Source: Beroe forskalii
Lineage: Eukaryota > Ctenophora > Nuda > Beroida > Beroidae
Direction: 5' to 3'
Assembly: GCA_011033025.1 (NCBI GenBank)
Contig: WFMF01000063.1
Location: 62,001 to 126,000, forward strand
Length of the DNA stretch: 64,000 bases
The notes below the pieces were generated by a model, which did not search any database, was not told where the DNA came from, and saw only the letters and a list, made by a program, of their open reading frames with translations. Shown here one piece after another: positions 10,858 through 21,503 of this stretch. A program made the translations under genes and the position numbers. Numbering within the stretch: the stretch's first letter is position 1; each line of letters begins with the position of its first letter.

Positions 10858-13800
10858 TCACCCCTCCTCTTCCTCCTCGTCTCCTAAGAAGTACCTCTTC
10901 CTAGCCGTGTTCATGTACGGTCGCAACTTCCACTCAACACTCGCATGACTCTGCTCCATCGTACCCTGCCGTATCTCAAACAACCTCATCTCAAACCTCG
11001 GACCCACCTCACTCAACTCTATGTTATTGTTAGGACCCTGATGAGTGTGATGACGGAAAGAAACATAGTCCTCGCTATTGACAAACGACACAATCCTCTT
11101 ACTCTCCGGTTTAGGGACCGGGAACAGGTACTTGAGGATGGATTCCAGACGTTTCCCAAGTTTGGTAGTGAAGTTGTGGAAGATGAGATGGGGGTAGACC
11201 TCCTGAACAGGACCAACGTTAGGGATGTCATGTCGCATGACAACGTTCGAGAGGGAGAAGTAGGCCGTGGGACCTAGGGGAGATAGGATGTTCATGTTAC
11301 ACGATTTTTATTAAACGCTGGTTTAAACTTACAACACAACACATATTAAATTAACTAACTGAGGTCACTCAATGACTTTTGCACTGATGATGATTTGAAA
11401 GTACTTTGCATTAAAATGTCAGCTCGTTGTGGTTATTCGTGTTGTGGAACTTGGCAATTACAGTGTTTTATTGTTTTAAGTTCTTCCCATATAAGTCCGA
11501 TTTTCATGAAAAAACTTGATAATATCGTGCACTATTCGATAACCTTTGGTGAATTGCCAAAAAGTTTATCAAAAACTCATTTCATCCCAATTTTATGGGA
11601 AATTTTCGTAACTTCGTGATCTACACTAACCTCAGCGGCATATCAGCTTACCAGTTTACCAATAGGGACGCGAAAACATCAAGACTTTGACCAATCAGCG
11701 AACGAGTTTGCAGTCAATTCGCGCGCTGATTGGCCGATGTCAAATGGACCTGTGGGTAAACTATAATACTTCGTTTCTACTAACCGTAAGGAAGATGACA
11801 GATCACCAGGCCGTCAGGGACTCCTCTATGCTCGTGTAGGATGATCAGATCCGTGACATCGTTACTCTTACACGCCTCCACCAGATTCTTCACCTAAACA
11901 CGGGAACCACTTTAGGAATACTACATTGTGCTACTGTTGTGAAAAGCGTCTTTGGCGGACGTTACCCATCTATTTCTTCTCACTGGGTGGACGAAAGCGC
12001 AAATGTGACCGTCCAAATGTTGAGTATTTTGCTCAATTACTGGAGGTCTCGAAAAAGACGCGCAAAATTGTGTGCTTTCGATGAAAATTGCGTAGAAAGT
12101 TGATGCGCGAATAGTAAATCCCCCTATTTTTTCGAGCTCTCCTGTAATCAAGCAGTCTGCACAGTGCACGCTGTCATATCATGTCTGACCCACTAACGCA
12201 AGCCGCGAAAATTCATGCACGGTGCGTCAATTCTAACAGTCAATCTCACAGTCAATCTGCATACAACTGCAGTAAATCTGCATACAACTGCATAACTATA
12301 GTACCAATTCGTCTAGAATTCAACGAAAATATAACAGGCATCGGCAGAAAGAGAAGATTCTTCACCACGAAGTGTCCTCGGTTGAGACGCTGGCAGTTCG
12401 GGAGGATCAGCCGCATTTCCTTAGCGAACTGCTTGAGTTTGGAGGAGGGGTTGTGGGAGGTGGTCAGGACGAGTTTGGGATCCCGGACACCAGCGTAGAG
12501 ATACTCATCATCAAGGGGGTTGATGGTCGTGTCAGCGTTACCTGGGGTGGGAGCGATATGGTAAATGATATGGTATTAGAAAGGATAGATATCTTTCAGT
12601 CTGGATATATTTCAGTCTGGAAACACTCCTCGACAAATTTAAATCGTACACAGATCATGGGGGATCATGGGTATTGGATCTGTTGAATTTAACAATTTGG
12701 ACCCCGGACCTACCATCTAAATCTATTTCTTTCTGCAGAGCTATGGCATCCTTCTTCAGGTCTGTGGGTAGCTTCTTACCCTCCTCAACTGCAGATTTTA
12801 ACTGTGCTTTACGTTCGGCAGTCGCTCTTTCCTTTTCTTCTAAACCCTGAAAAATAATCCGTATTATTCATTGAGTTAATCGATTTAGTTGCCTAGTGAA
12901 CTCCTGAATCTCAGTCAGTTTTCGTTCTCTTCGAAGTTAACTTCCGTGAAATTCTCGGTGTACATTCTATGGTCGAAGATCAGAAAGTGGAAACATTTCT
13001 GAAATCACATTCCTGTTGGATCTGTTACATGATCCAATCATAATTCTCATCATACTACACTCAATATCAGACCCCATTCACCTAGTGCTATTGGAACATG
13101 ATCAGATGGAGCCCTGAAATCCGAACTGGCTCCTTCCCTTGGAATCAGATCTGGATCCGATGACCTATTCACCGGGCTCTGAAATCAGATATACAACCGA
13201 AAATCATATAAAGACACTTCCCCGCACAATCTCAACATCAATCTCTTCTCTTATAATCTTCTACTACCAACACATCAAAGCTGATATCTCAAACCATGCA
13301 TTCCTTCGTGACCTACGCTACTAAACTCGGATATACCTCAGCCCAAGCTGAACTAGCCTACAACCCTCGGACAAGACGCTCTGACCAACGATCTCCTCTG
13401 TCTGGTGATATCGATGAACTCCTCGACTTCAGCTAGAAAGAATGATGCCAAGAAGAGGGCTGCTGGTTTGAAGAATAAGGGCAGCAATCCTAGGACGAGA
13501 TGCTTGGGATACAAGATGGAAAAGCTGTCTTTTGTACTCACAAGCAGAGGTGGAGGTCAATAAAGGCAGTTGTGACTCGAATGTGGATGGGGAGGAGAGC
13601 TTCTGATTCTACATTCCTGACTGCTGATTCCACTTTCCAGAGAGATTCAAAGATGGATGACGCTATCATCTGATTCGTGGACTGATTAAACTCAAGGCGA
13701 TGTGAATAATGAAGGTTGCATGTTGACGTTCCTATGATGCCTTTCTGATGAAGACGATGACAGGAGTTTGGAGAGAACGAAAATGAGGACGATGTGCGTT

Positions 13801-14092
13801 GACGAGATCAGGATGACAACTGCTCATTTTGGAATAATGAACGATGTTTGATAAGAAAGTTTGCTGATAATTAAGAAATCATGATGTTTGATATTGGGAA
13901 AACATTGTTTAGAATCATTAAATAGGTCATAAGTTAAATTATTTATTGTTTTCTTGATCACATACAGAGTTTATTAGATTATCAAATTGAAATATGAAAT
14001 GCGTATTAAACGAAACATTTGAAATTTATCTGTTATTTTCTCACCTTGCGATACAAATACTCTCTTCGTAGTCTAGACTGCCTTCTGATCAT
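10858..14092 (-). CDS. IMP4: IMP4, U3 snoRNP / SSU processome protein
   Basis: IMP4 is a Brix-domain protein of the U3 snoRNP needed for early 18S pre-rRNA cleavage in the nucleolus. Five exons: 14092-14045, 12846-12714, 12541-12366, 11893-11785 and 11273-10858. All are phase-consistent and give 293 residues (human 291). Exon 1 encodes [16 protein letters not shown], the conserved N-terminal helix. Exon 3 carries [20 protein letters not shown] and NRGHF. Exon 4 carries [17 protein letters not shown]. Exon 5 carries [28 protein letters not shown] and VGPRFEMRL, ending with an acidic run. Intron 1 is about 1.2 kb; the other introns are 170-510 bp. Intron 3 has a 12-bp direct repeat at its borders. 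No frame defects seen. Confidence 0.95.
11883..12366 (-). repeat. 12-bp direct repeat flanking IMP4 intron 3
   Basis: AGATTCTTCACC (plus strand) occurs at 12355-12366 and 11883-11894. In gene orientation GGTGAAGAATCT straddles the donor (exon G / GTGAAG) and straddles the acceptor (AG/GTGAAGAATCT). The intron's first 11 bases therefore equal the next exon's first 11 bases. The intron is 472 bp. Confidence 0.85.
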
Positions 14093-14543
14093 TCTCAAAT
14101 AGTTAATTTTGTGAGATTCACAAAGTCATTCCAAAGTCCAACAAGTAATTGATATCAATAAGTGTAACCAATATCAAAACCGAAAAGACATCTTTTCATC
14201 TGTAAAACTGGATACCTAATAACCTATGAGATTTAAAAATCAATATTCTTGTTCAAAAAAGGACATATAAATGGGTATCAATGGAATAAATAAAATATAT
14301 TGATAAAATTATCAACTGAAAAGATTAAAAAATAAAATGCAATAAACAATGATTTAGAAATAAGTTAACTTGCCTTATAGTTAACTTTCCTTATAAGTTG
14401 ACTTGCCAGTATTAGCAATTAATCCTGAACTAATTAGGGCTAATTCACTCCTAACTCCACATATATGAGTAAAATCCTAACTAATTAGTAATGCTATACC
14501 ATGCTAATAACTAATTATCAATTAGGCCATAGGAGCTAAATAA
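14093..14543. other. intergenic, AT-rich
   Basis: Spacer between the INTS11 stop and the IMP4 start. It has several short TTAACT/TAATTA-type runs at 14360-14560 but no gene or defined element. Confidence 0.4.
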
Positions 14544-17333
14544 TTAATTAGTAATTAGCCCCTCACCGCACTCCTCCAGTATATCAGACACTGCCTTCCC
14601 AATAGCATCGTCCTCCTGATTCCAAGACACCTGAATCACTGACCGAGTCCTTTCAGGAGTACAAGTTATGTGCACAGTGTTCAGGTTTAGTGAACCATCG
14701 TGCTGCCTTTTAAACGTCACGTTCTGATCTGATATGATGGAAGAGAGTTGGGTGTGGAGTCTCTCCATAATCACTGGAGCCTCTAAGTTGAGACCGGTGA
14801 GAGTGAGTTTGTAGTTTAGGTTAATAGCGTGGGGCTTGAGACCGAGCTGGTTGATTGCTTCCTGTTTGGAGAGGAGAACTAACTGGTTGTTCCGACGAAC
14901 CAGCATACCGTCGAAGTTATTACCCCCACTCCTGACTGATTTGAAGGTCTCTTTGGAAATGGTGGCTGTGACTTTGGGTTTGCAGGGGATGGAAATCTGT
15001 TCACCATTAGCGGGTTTAAAAGCAGGGATGTTAAACTGATCTGTTATCTTATCTATTAGAAAGGCCATCTTCCGATCCTCTCCATGCACTAGCACCACAT
15101 TCTTAGGCTGACAGTTCTTGATAAGCTGCAGGATGCCCTTAGCATCAGCATGAGCACTAAACGACAGGTACTCCACAGTCATATTAATAGTAACAGGACC
15201 CTTATCAGTATCCAACTTCCTCGTTCCGTTCAGGATCTTATGTCCCACTGTCCCTGCTACACAATACCCCGGCATGATAACCATGTTCTTGGCATCGTGA
15301 CACCACGCTTTGAAGATGTTTAGAGACATGCCTGAGTGAAGCATCCCGGGGGTAGCAAACACTACCATAGGCCCGGGGTTGTTCATGTAGGACCGCTCAA
15401 ACACCGAGATGTGCTTGAAATCGAACATGTTCCGCTTTACAAAGGTTGATTTTATCTTCTCGTTAGTCCAGGTGATGAACAGTTTGTAGTAGTTAGTAGC
15501 TTTCTCTGTCAACCCATGACAGAAGTACACAGGTACCTTGAGGTTCATCCGGTCCCAGAACTCTTCTATCAGGATACAGAGTTCCTGAGCTCTGCCCAGT
15601 GCGAAGACAGGGATCAGCACTTTCCCTCCTCCCTCCACACAGTTATACACTTTCTTCAGGAAATCCCGCTCCCGACAACGCTTAGAATCCCTGATGGTAG
15701 TCGCAAAATATTTCACTTCTTGTTATAAACAAGTGAAAAAAAGTTGCATCTATAACTTTGCTTTTCACTGCCAAAGAGCTGTTTATCATTCATCAATGTC
15801 AGATTGAGGAAAATCTGCAAATCGCGTTTAATTTTGACAGCAGTTTTTCCAAAAAAGTGGATCTGATGACGGAAAAACCCAGCATCCTAAGGCGATTCTG
15901 TGCCCCCCCCCCCCTCAAAACCTCAAAACCTTACCTGATGGTGGTCGCGTAGGTGCTCTCCGATATCAGACGGTGGGGTTGCACCTGTTTTATAATTTAG
16001 TGATTAGATTATATAGTTACTTCACGTAGAATTCAAGTAGCTATAGATTCATCCGAATTATCTCCTTAAATTTTTGAATTAAATACATTATAAAAACAAA
16101 GAGACATGCGTTGATCTAACCACTGCAACTTTTTAATGTGTTTTGTAGATTAAAAATGAAACTCATTTGTTTAAAACACTCACCTGTCGACCCAGGCACA
16201 CCCCAGATGCCTATCCGGGGTCATGTTATAATCCCCGGTGTACAGAACGGACTGACTCCCCACCTTTACCAGGAACATGCCCGCTCCTAACACGTGACCT
16301 GCGTAATAGCACTTCACGCTGATGTCAGCATCCACTTGGATTAGTCTCGTGGACACGGATAGTCCGGACTTTCTTGATGCAGGTCTTGATTTGTTGTGTC
16401 GTGAAGAAATCTGTTTCACCGTACCTGAGGCAAACGACCGGTTACCTTTTCTCAATAAATCCGGTTAAGGTTTCGGTTGACTAAAAATATTTGGTTAATC
16501 ATTATTTTGGTTTCGTTTCGGTTAACCAAACGTTATCCTTAACGGTTAATAGTGAAATAAAAATATTCTATTATTCGGTTACAGCTTCGGTTGGTTAAAA
16601 ACGCCCATTTAACCGGTATTTCGGTTTACCGGTAGTTTCCTACGTACCTATCCACTGTGATTTTCCTGTAATCCTCCAGAAGGAGAGGAGCTATAGCTCT
16701 GGTTGGAGCTGTCATGATCAGCGGCCCGTTGTACCTGTGTTATAAGCGTTGATTTGGATTTAACGAGGAAAAGACATGGATTCCTAAAACCTAATATCTC
16801 TTACAATCACATATATACAGATTCATTCATGTTCTCATCAGCAGGTAGATAGGGAAAAAGGGAGAGGTTTGTGAACAGGATACCCGAACATACCCGAATT
16901 TCTCGGTGAAATACGGCAGAGACCCGCAGTGGTCAAGGTGGAAGTGGGAGATGATCAGGCAGTCGATTACGTCAGTAGCACCACCTAGGACGAATTGAAA
17001 TGCCCATTAAGTTGGGTATAAAATGAGCTTTTGGATAACGTTTTGGTTATTCACTTTAAAGTTCATCACAGTGCACGATACCCCCAAGATATTATCAAGT
17101 TTCATGAAAATCTGACAATGAAAATGCATAAAACTGGCGTTTAAAACATCGTTATAACGCTACTAACCTGGCTGACAGATGTAGGAAAAGTCAGGGAAGC
17201 GGCGGTCGTCCTGGTAACCCATGTGCATTCCACAGTCAAACATGATGTTCTTACCGGCCATGGATACGAGGATACAGCTCCTACCCACATCTTGACCAGC
17301 CCCAAGAGGGACTATCTTTATGTCTGATGTCAT
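14544..17333 (-). CDS. INTS11: INTS11, Integrator complex RNA endonuclease subunit
   Basis: INTS11 is the metallo-beta-lactamase/beta-CASP nuclease that cleaves nascent snRNA and other Pol II transcripts. Six exons: 17333-17168, 16984-16894, 16734-16648, 16424-16184, 15984-15935 and 15690-14544, about 593 residues (human 600). Visible landmarks are [16 protein letters not shown], the zinc motif SHFHLDHCG in exon 2, [91 protein letters not shown] and VLVHGE. There are two one-base slips: an extra base in exon 4 near 16345-16352 (between RVHET and IQVD) and a missing base at the start of exon 5 near 15979-15983 (DRC then PHRL). The sequence on each side matches the family, so I favour assembly error. 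The last intron has a border repeat. Confidence 0.95.
15690..15948 (-). repeat. 15-bp direct repeat flanking the last INTS11 intron
   Basis: On the plus strand CCTGATGGTRGTCGC occurs at 15690-15704 and 15934-15948 with one mismatch. In gene orientation the last bases of exon 5 (GCGACCACCATCAG/G) are echoed by the last bases of the intron (GCGACTACCATCAG/G), so the intronic copy supplies the acceptor. The intron is 244 bp. Confidence 0.85.
16440..16640. repeat. degenerate CGGTT/AACCG-rich tract in INTS11 intron 3
   Basis: About 200 bp with many copies of GGTT, TTCGGTT and the palindrome-like GGTTAACC in both orientations. The unit is too degenerate to define a period. Confidence 0.5.
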
Positions 17334-19614
17334 GCGGGCTCAGGGAGAGGAGAGAAGTTAATTAATATGGCGTGATTACTAGGATTTAATTAGAAGTTAA
17401 AGAATAATGGATAAAAACTTATTATTAAGATTGATCACTTGAAAAAAAATCGTCGAACAAATCAAAAAATGTACGCAGGCAAAAAAGCAGTACAACATAA
17501 TCCATAATTAAAAAGTTATATAAAATTAAAATGGGAATACAATAAACAAATCAAAATAATTTAACTTTTAAAAACCCTGGAAGATAGAAACCAAATAATA
17601 ACTTACGAAATCAGCTCTGATAATTTAACCCAATATGGATTTTACTGTTCAGGTGAAACTTAGAAAAACAATATTAAAAACAAGTTTGTCATGAAATTTG
17701 TGTCAACGCCCCATTCTAGAACCTGTAGTAATGTTAGTACAACCTGATTTTTGAAGGACGTCATGTTAGTATTGTTTCAGTGTCGTCACACAATCATAAT
17801 TATAACATTCATACATGTTTCTACTCCTCTCTAAAATGGGAACGTACTGCAATAACCAGCCACCACCGAGCGCTATTCAAGTTCTTAAGTATTTTTAGGC
17901 ACATTTCTTCAAGGAGTAACCTTGCATATCAATGGGAATTGGGGATAATATGCAAGCATTTTGATTGAATTATGAAATATGCTAGAAATTGACATGATGA
18001 TTGACTCTAATTCTAATACCTTTACAACCTTTCTTTATGATAAAAGAGACAAATTTGGTTTTCCCATTGTTAAATATCCATCTGTTAAAAGTAATATACA
18101 CAGCACGACTGTCTATAATGTATTCCTAACACAAGTTATACGATACGCACGTGTATGCAATGACCTTAAATACTTCCTAATATCCTTAATTGTCTACTAT
18201 TCCTTTTATCTTAATTCCTGAGGTTTTCAGCTCATCCTCCCTATTCTCATAAATTGCCTTATTTATTGCCTCTGTGATTATTTATTTATTACCAATCATT
18301 GAATCTTTATACCTCTTGTTACCTTTTTTGAACTTTTGATGATGAAAGTAACTCGTGTAAAGTAATGGTACCGACGGTATGTTTTTCGTAGCATGAAAAA
18401 CCATTTAAAACATCCTTTTTCATGGAAACAAGGGTTTCTTTCTAAGTTTTTTGGTTACAGTCGGGATGGATACAGTACAGTGTACTCATTGTCTGTTTCC
18501 ATGGCCCCTGGGGTGTATGGTTTATTGGGCTAGGGGCCGAAAAACCGCGTGTGGTACACTTTGTACTGCACAATCACCCTGCCCAACTGATGACCCGTTT
18601 TTAGCCCAGAGCATCTCATACCTTTTCAGGCCTTAAATTATTATTAAACTCATATAAATTACTTGCTAGTTGAATGTATGAATGACAAAAATTGACCTAT
18701 ATGTAAAAATTAACTTAGATTTTTTGTTACTCTTGAATGCATGATTTTAATTTGCATATTTATACCTATATTTTAATTATAAATTTACCTTAAACCCCAA
18801 GACATGACATGGTCTATTCGCTGCAACTTTGTACTGTGTTTTATAGATTACAATTACAATAGGTCAGAGCATAGCGTGGAGAGGAACAGGACACCCGCTC
18901 TCTCTACATAGTGCCAATTCGATTATCTACCTCCCCACTTCACTGTTGGACTAACATGAAGATGACTAACATGCTTTTGCAACGCAACATACAATAATAC
19001 AGTGGGTTGCCTAGATCTGGGCAACCTGACATACAAATATGAACGGGGTTGCCTGTTTCTGTAACTTGAGCTCCCTAGCAGAGGAGGAGCAATACTGCAA
19101 TAGCATATTTTGTAAACAGTGATGAACAGTGTCCACTAGCGACTGGTCAATGTATACAATCGGAACTGTTGATTATTTTCACAATTTTATTTCTGTGGAT
19201 GTTTGTTGTCAACCGTCAAGCAGGTCACATGTTAGTAATTTTGTCCTTTTATTATCCTAGATGTTAGTACAATATGTTGCATAAGTTGCCTGGGTTTTTG
19301 AATGGGGTGTCAACGTATTCAATGCAATTTATCAAAAGTTCATTATATTCAGCAATAATAATAAAGTTGAATATTGATTAAAAAACTTAAAAAACAACAA
19401 GGATTATCCTTGAATTAACCCCTTTTAACGCAGGCGTTTCCATATCTACATGATTCTTTCATGATCTAGTGATTTGCACCAGCATGATGCAGGATTAACT
19501 ATGTATGACCAATTAATGTAGAATCACACACGTATAAAGTGCCGCGCGACTGGAATTTCAAAATTACTCCCATTCTTGAGAATTTTGGCACCACCTGTGA
19601 AACTGTAACCAAGG
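17334..19614. other. intergenic, no gene recognised
   Basis: 2.3 kb. I see only short unremarkable frames. At 18466-18575 a string CAGTACAGTGTAC is roughly mirrored by GTACACTTTGTACTG, a possible short inverted-repeat element. A phrase at 18797-18850 (GCAACTTTGTACTGTGTTTTATAGATTA) is echoed at about 16105-16155 in an INTS11 intron, which suggests a dispersed repeat. Confidence 0.35.
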
Positions 19615-21503
19615 TTACAGTGCATCTCCAGTTTCAGCCTCTGATGACTTTCTGATACCTGATACTCTATTATCTGTAACATCACCTCCCACCTGACCAG
19701 CTTTATCCTGACTACATGAGTCCCGCTCCGTGTTATCTAGCTTAGGTTTCTTGGCCATGTACTTTTCCAGTGTGTTCAGTTTTCTCTTCTTTTCTGGCTC
19801 TGTTATACAGATAGTTACTTGTATTCTGAATAAAATGCACTTACTGATTAATGATGATTATAGTCTCTGCGACAAAATTCCGAAAATATTCCCGATGTCA
19901 GTTAATTAAAATCAGATTTAGTTATTAAAATCAGCTTCTTTCATTTTGTTAGACTATAATCTTATAATCATCATTCATCAGTATCAGTTTGCGACTAATG
20001 GATAGTGATCCGATCATTCAGTTAAGAAACATTCAGTTAAGTTCAAAATGCACTTACCATGCCATGATATATTCAATTATCTCATTTTCTCAAGAACCTT
20101 CAATCTGAATTCTTATATCGCCAGATCTTTAATCTTACATCAAACGATATTTCAAACGAGTATTAGTCAGTTGAAACCCTCCAGTTCCAATATATTTGTT
20201 TAATATTTACCTGCTCTTTGCATACAGACCGGACCAGTGGTCGTACTGCTGTTGACCACCTTACTGACAGGATACAGGTCAATACAGGTCCGAGGTGAGA
20301 GGAGGGACAGGGTCTCTTTGGAATAGAATTGTCCTGCGTGCAGCCACCTCTTAACCTCATCCTCAGTTTCTAACACTGCCTGAGGAGTAGTGAAATAGGT
20401 GAGGGAGAGGGTCTCTTTGGAATAGAATTGTCCTGCGTGCAGCCACCTCTTAACCTCATCCTCTGTCTCTAACACTGCCTGAGGAGTAGTGAAATAGGTG
20501 AGGGAGAGAGTCTCTTTGTAATAGAGTTGTCCTGCGTGTAGCCACCTCTTAACCTCATTCTCTGTCTCTAACACTGCCTGAGGAGTAGTGAAATAGGTGA
20601 GACAGGGTCTCTTTGGAATAGAGTTGTCCTGCGTGCAGCCATCTCTTGACCTCATCCTCAGTTTCCAGCACTGCCTGATGAGTTAGGAGTAGTGAAATAG
20701 GTGAGAGAGGGTCTCGTTGTAATAGAGTTGTCCTGCGTGTAGCCATCTCTTGACCTCATCCTCAGTTTCTAACACTGCCTGAGGAGTAGTGAAATAGGTG
20801 AGAGAGGGTTTCTTTGGAATAGAGTTGTCCTGCAGGCTGCATGCAGCCACCTCATCCTCAGTTTCTTACACTGCCTGACGAGTTAGGAGTAGTGAAATAG
20901 GTGAGACAGGGTCTCTTTGGAATAGAGTTGTCCTGCGTGCAGCCACCTCTTAACCTCATCCTCAGTTTCTAACACTGCCTGAGGAGTAGTGAAATAGGTG
21001 AGAGAGGGTTTCTTTGGAATAGAGTTGTCCTGCAGGCTGCATGCAGCCACCTCATCCTCAGTTTCTTACACTGCCTGATGAGTTAGGAGTTGTGAAATAA
21101 GGTGTTTTTATTGCACCAGCGATATTGTGCGCAGTTTCGAGCAAATCTGTCATAAATAGACCAAAAACGCGGTCATTTTCTTCATTATTCTGTGCCCTGA
21201 ATCCTGATAAGTCGGTATTATAATCAATGTCATCCCATCCCTTGTTCCCCCTCTCGAGATGGTTTAAAACTCCCTCATACCCACATCCCATCCCTTGTTC
21301 CCCATAAGAGTCTAAAACTCCCTCATACCAGCATCTCATAACCTTGTCCCCCATAAGAGTCTAAAACTCCCTCATACCGGCATGCGGTGGTGTAGCCAGC
21401 TGATAGACTCGGAGGCTGCCACAGTGATCACAGCAGCAGAGTAGAAAGTAGTGTCCTCGTTCTCCAGGTTACAAGTGTCGTAAAGTCCAGCTATCATCAG
21501 CAA
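19615..21503 (-). CDS. HMCES: HMCES (SRAP domain), C-terminal exons
   Basis: HMCES crosslinks abasic sites in single-stranded DNA through its N-terminal Cys2. Three exons are readable: 21503-21378 (LLMIAGLYDTC ... SISWLHHRMP), 20379-20211 (AVLETEDEVKRWLHAGQ ... LYPVSKVVNSSTTTGPVC) and 19799-19615 (a Lys-rich, low-complexity tail with TLEKYMAKKPK, possibly PIP-box-like). They match the conserved MAGIFDC / HHRMPAIL / HPVSTVVN part of the SRAP fold and are phase-consistent. The N-terminal half, with MCGR and the active-site Cys2, is not seen anywhere up to the next gene at 23.8 kb. The 5' part may lie in an unrecognised diverged form, be lost, or be misassembled. Between the first two exons lies an array of about eight partial copies of the second exon (20285-21105). 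Confidence 0.8.
20285..21105 (-). repeat. ~99-bp tandem array of HMCES 3' splice site plus exon start
   Basis: About eight units. The canonical unit is 99 bp and runs, in gene orientation, through a pyrimidine tract, TACTCCTCAG/G, then codons for AVLETEDEVKRWLHAGQ and FYSKETLS. The unit is a multiple of three and stays open through at least the last three full copies. Some units (acceptors near 20675, 20860 and 21080) carry a small insertion giving CTCCTAACTCATCAG. Only the lowest-coordinate unit runs on into the complete exon. Confidence 0.9.
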
